From contig DFJS01000016.1 of the NCBI GenBank assembly GCA_002373165.1, positions 1 through 7,754 on the forward strand: a DNA stretch of 7,754 nt, read 5' to 3'. Positions 7,062 through 7,754 of this stretch are shown here, piece by piece. Each line of letters starts with the position of its first letter. Position 1 is the first letter of the stretch. Source of the DNA: Ruminococcus sp. UBA3665 (GTDB lineage: Bacteria; Bacillota; Clostridia; Oscillospirales; Ruminococcaceae). The notes beneath the pieces were generated by a model. It was not told the DNA's origin, ran no database searches, and worked only from the letters and a program-made list of their open reading frames with translations. Made by a program: the position numbers and the translations under genes.

Positions 7062-7554
7062 TGATGAATTTGAGAATATCTTTCCATTTCTTCTTCAGCT
7101 CTTCTGATTCTCCCGTGTCATTCTCCTGTTTTTTCATGCTGATAAGTATGGGTCGCTTTTTTCCGCCGTCTTCTGATATGATATCCTTATTATCAGATCT
7201 TGGTGCACGACAGTCTCCTATCTGAAAATAAGATTCTGAATTTTCTGAAATTTTTTTATTATAAAATTTTTGCAGATCTAAAAGCATATCCAGAAGAATC
7301 GTGATTGTAGTAAGCCTCTGCTGACCACCGATTACCTCATAGGAATCCGGATTCTTTTTCAGTTTCAGTGTGATATTTCCCAAAAAAAGCTGTGCATTCT
7401 TTTCGTTTGCGCTGGCGCGGCAGACTGACAGAATGTCCTGCCAAAGACACTCCCATTGTTTTCTGCCCCATACATATTCTCTTTGCAGGCTGGGAATGAA
7501 CAGATTTGCATAATGCTGCTTCAAGCCGGATATGCTTACAATTTCATTGCACAT
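6988..7554 (-). pseudogene. DUF262 fragment 1: N-terminal domain
   Basis: This 188-codon open segment carries the start codon and the recognisable DUF262 motifs: IPSLQREYVW near residue 20, a Trp-rich helix GRKQWECLWQDI, FLGNITL near 58 and IGGQQRLTTI near 76-85. The last part, after about residue 168 (ISDGKLPPQYDG onward), is probably out-of-frame read-through to a chance TGA. If translated as is, the product would have the nucleotide-binding fold without the nuclease. Confidence 0.75.
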
Positions 7555-7603
7555 AACAAGACTTCCTTCTGAAATACCAGAATCATTCCGGTTTTCTTAT
7601 TTT

Positions 7604-7632
7604 ATTATATCATGGATATCTTTGCCTGTCAA
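7604..7632 (-). promoter_or_regulatory. Sigma-A promoter of the DUF262 gene
   Basis: On the minus strand TTGACA (7627-7632), a 17-base spacer and TATAAT (7604-7609) with an extended -10 TG one base before the -10 box give a full consensus promoter. The leader to the ATG at 7554 is about 43 bases. An intact strong promoter before a broken gene suggests the damage is recent or artefactual. Confidence 0.88.
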
Positions 7633-7656
7633 TATTTTCGGCATATGAATTTTTTG

Positions 7657-7681
7657 TGACATAATCCGGCATGGTTTGTCA
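7657..7681. promoter_or_regulatory. Possible operator dyad in divergent region
   Basis: The half-sites TGACA (7657-7661) and TGTCA (7677-7681) face each other across 15 bases. The dyad lies between the DUF262 promoter and the start of the next plus-strand gene, where a regulator could act on either. Five-base arms can occur by chance, so this is tentative. Confidence 0.25.
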
Positions 7682-7736
7682 TCCTGAAATATGCTGGAAT
7701 AAATTTATAAAATAATAAAATGAAAGGTATGATCTT

Positions 7737-7754
7737 ATGGCATATACAGGCACA
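7737..7754 (+). CDS. Start of a plus-strand gene, cut by window edge
   Basis: An ATG at 7737 is preceded by GAAAGG (7722-7727) at a 9-base distance and opens MAYTGT before the window ends. Six residues cannot be assigned to a family. A competing ATG at 7728 would be too close to the ribosome binding site. The upstream AT-rich stretch (7695-7720) could hold a -10 box, but no clear promoter pair was found. Confidence 0.4.

Larger units (their letters stand above)
5620..7554 (-). pseudogene. DUF262/DUF1524 (GmrSD-like) nuclease gene broken by three frameshifts
   Basis: Read across three frames, this is one gene of about 643 codons. The N-terminal DUF262 part (ParB/Srx-like nucleotide-binding fold) has IPSLQREYVW (20-29), LFLGNITL and IGGQQRLTT. 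A later segment has FGTINGCGVSLTVEDKVKN, and the C-terminal DUF1524 HNH nuclease has EIEHIFP followed by LMNVCLLEAKFN. Proteins of this layout include the type IV restriction enzyme GmrSD and many phage-defence proteins. The ATG at 7554 has AAGGAAG about 7 bases upstream and a consensus promoter. Shifts fall within 6990-7095, 6356-6415 and 6019-6111. All are +1 and each is repaired by removing one A from an A-run (T-runs at 7051-7054, 6360-6362 and 6085-6090 on the given strand). It could be a decaying gene or carry homopolymer sequencing errors; the motif order favours a single ancestral gene. Confidence 0.82.

Overview
The window looks like a low-to-mid GC Bacillota (Firmicutes) genome, most likely an anaerobic gut clostridium of the Ruminococcus type. 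This is inferred from AGGAGG-type ribosome binding sites, textbook sigma-A promoters with extended -10 boxes, and oxygen-sensitive iron-sulfur 2-oxoacid chemistry. The organism cannot be fixed without a database search.

Left part, 1-4629, minus strand: a compact four-gene operon read from a strong promoter at 4654-4682. In order it encodes a peptidase-U32-like protein (442 aa), IorA and IorB (the two subunits of indolepyruvate:ferredoxin oxidoreductase) and a phenylacetate-CoA ligase (PaaK), which runs off the left edge. The first three genes overlap by 8 and 4 bases and PaaK follows after 26 bases, so they are almost certainly co-expressed. IorAB converts aryl pyruvates from aromatic amino acids to aryl-acetyl-CoA while reducing ferredoxin. 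PaaK interconverts arylacetates and their CoA thioesters. The U32-like protein is the unexplained member. The last 250 bases of the visible paaK abruptly change to almost exclusively G/C-ending codons, so the gene is a mosaic or the contig end is chimeric.

Middle, 4630-5600: a 189-base divergent intergenic region holds two near-consensus promoters facing away from each other. The plus-strand promoter drives a stand-alone Cas6 CRISPR-RNA endonuclease (240 aa). No CRISPR array and no other cas gene is visible. A 13-bp-stem terminator follows cas6 and probably serves both converging transcripts.

Right part, 5620-7554, minus strand: one DUF262/DUF1524 gene (GmrSD-like, a nuclease family linked to phage defence) with its own consensus promoter. 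It is broken by three frameshifts, all in the same direction and each explainable by one extra A in an A-run. One of its four segments, in a third frame, would be missed by ordinary ORF calling.

Right edge, 7555-7754: a divergent regulatory region and probably the first six codons of a plus-strand gene. No tRNA, rRNA, insertion sequence or CRISPR array was seen.
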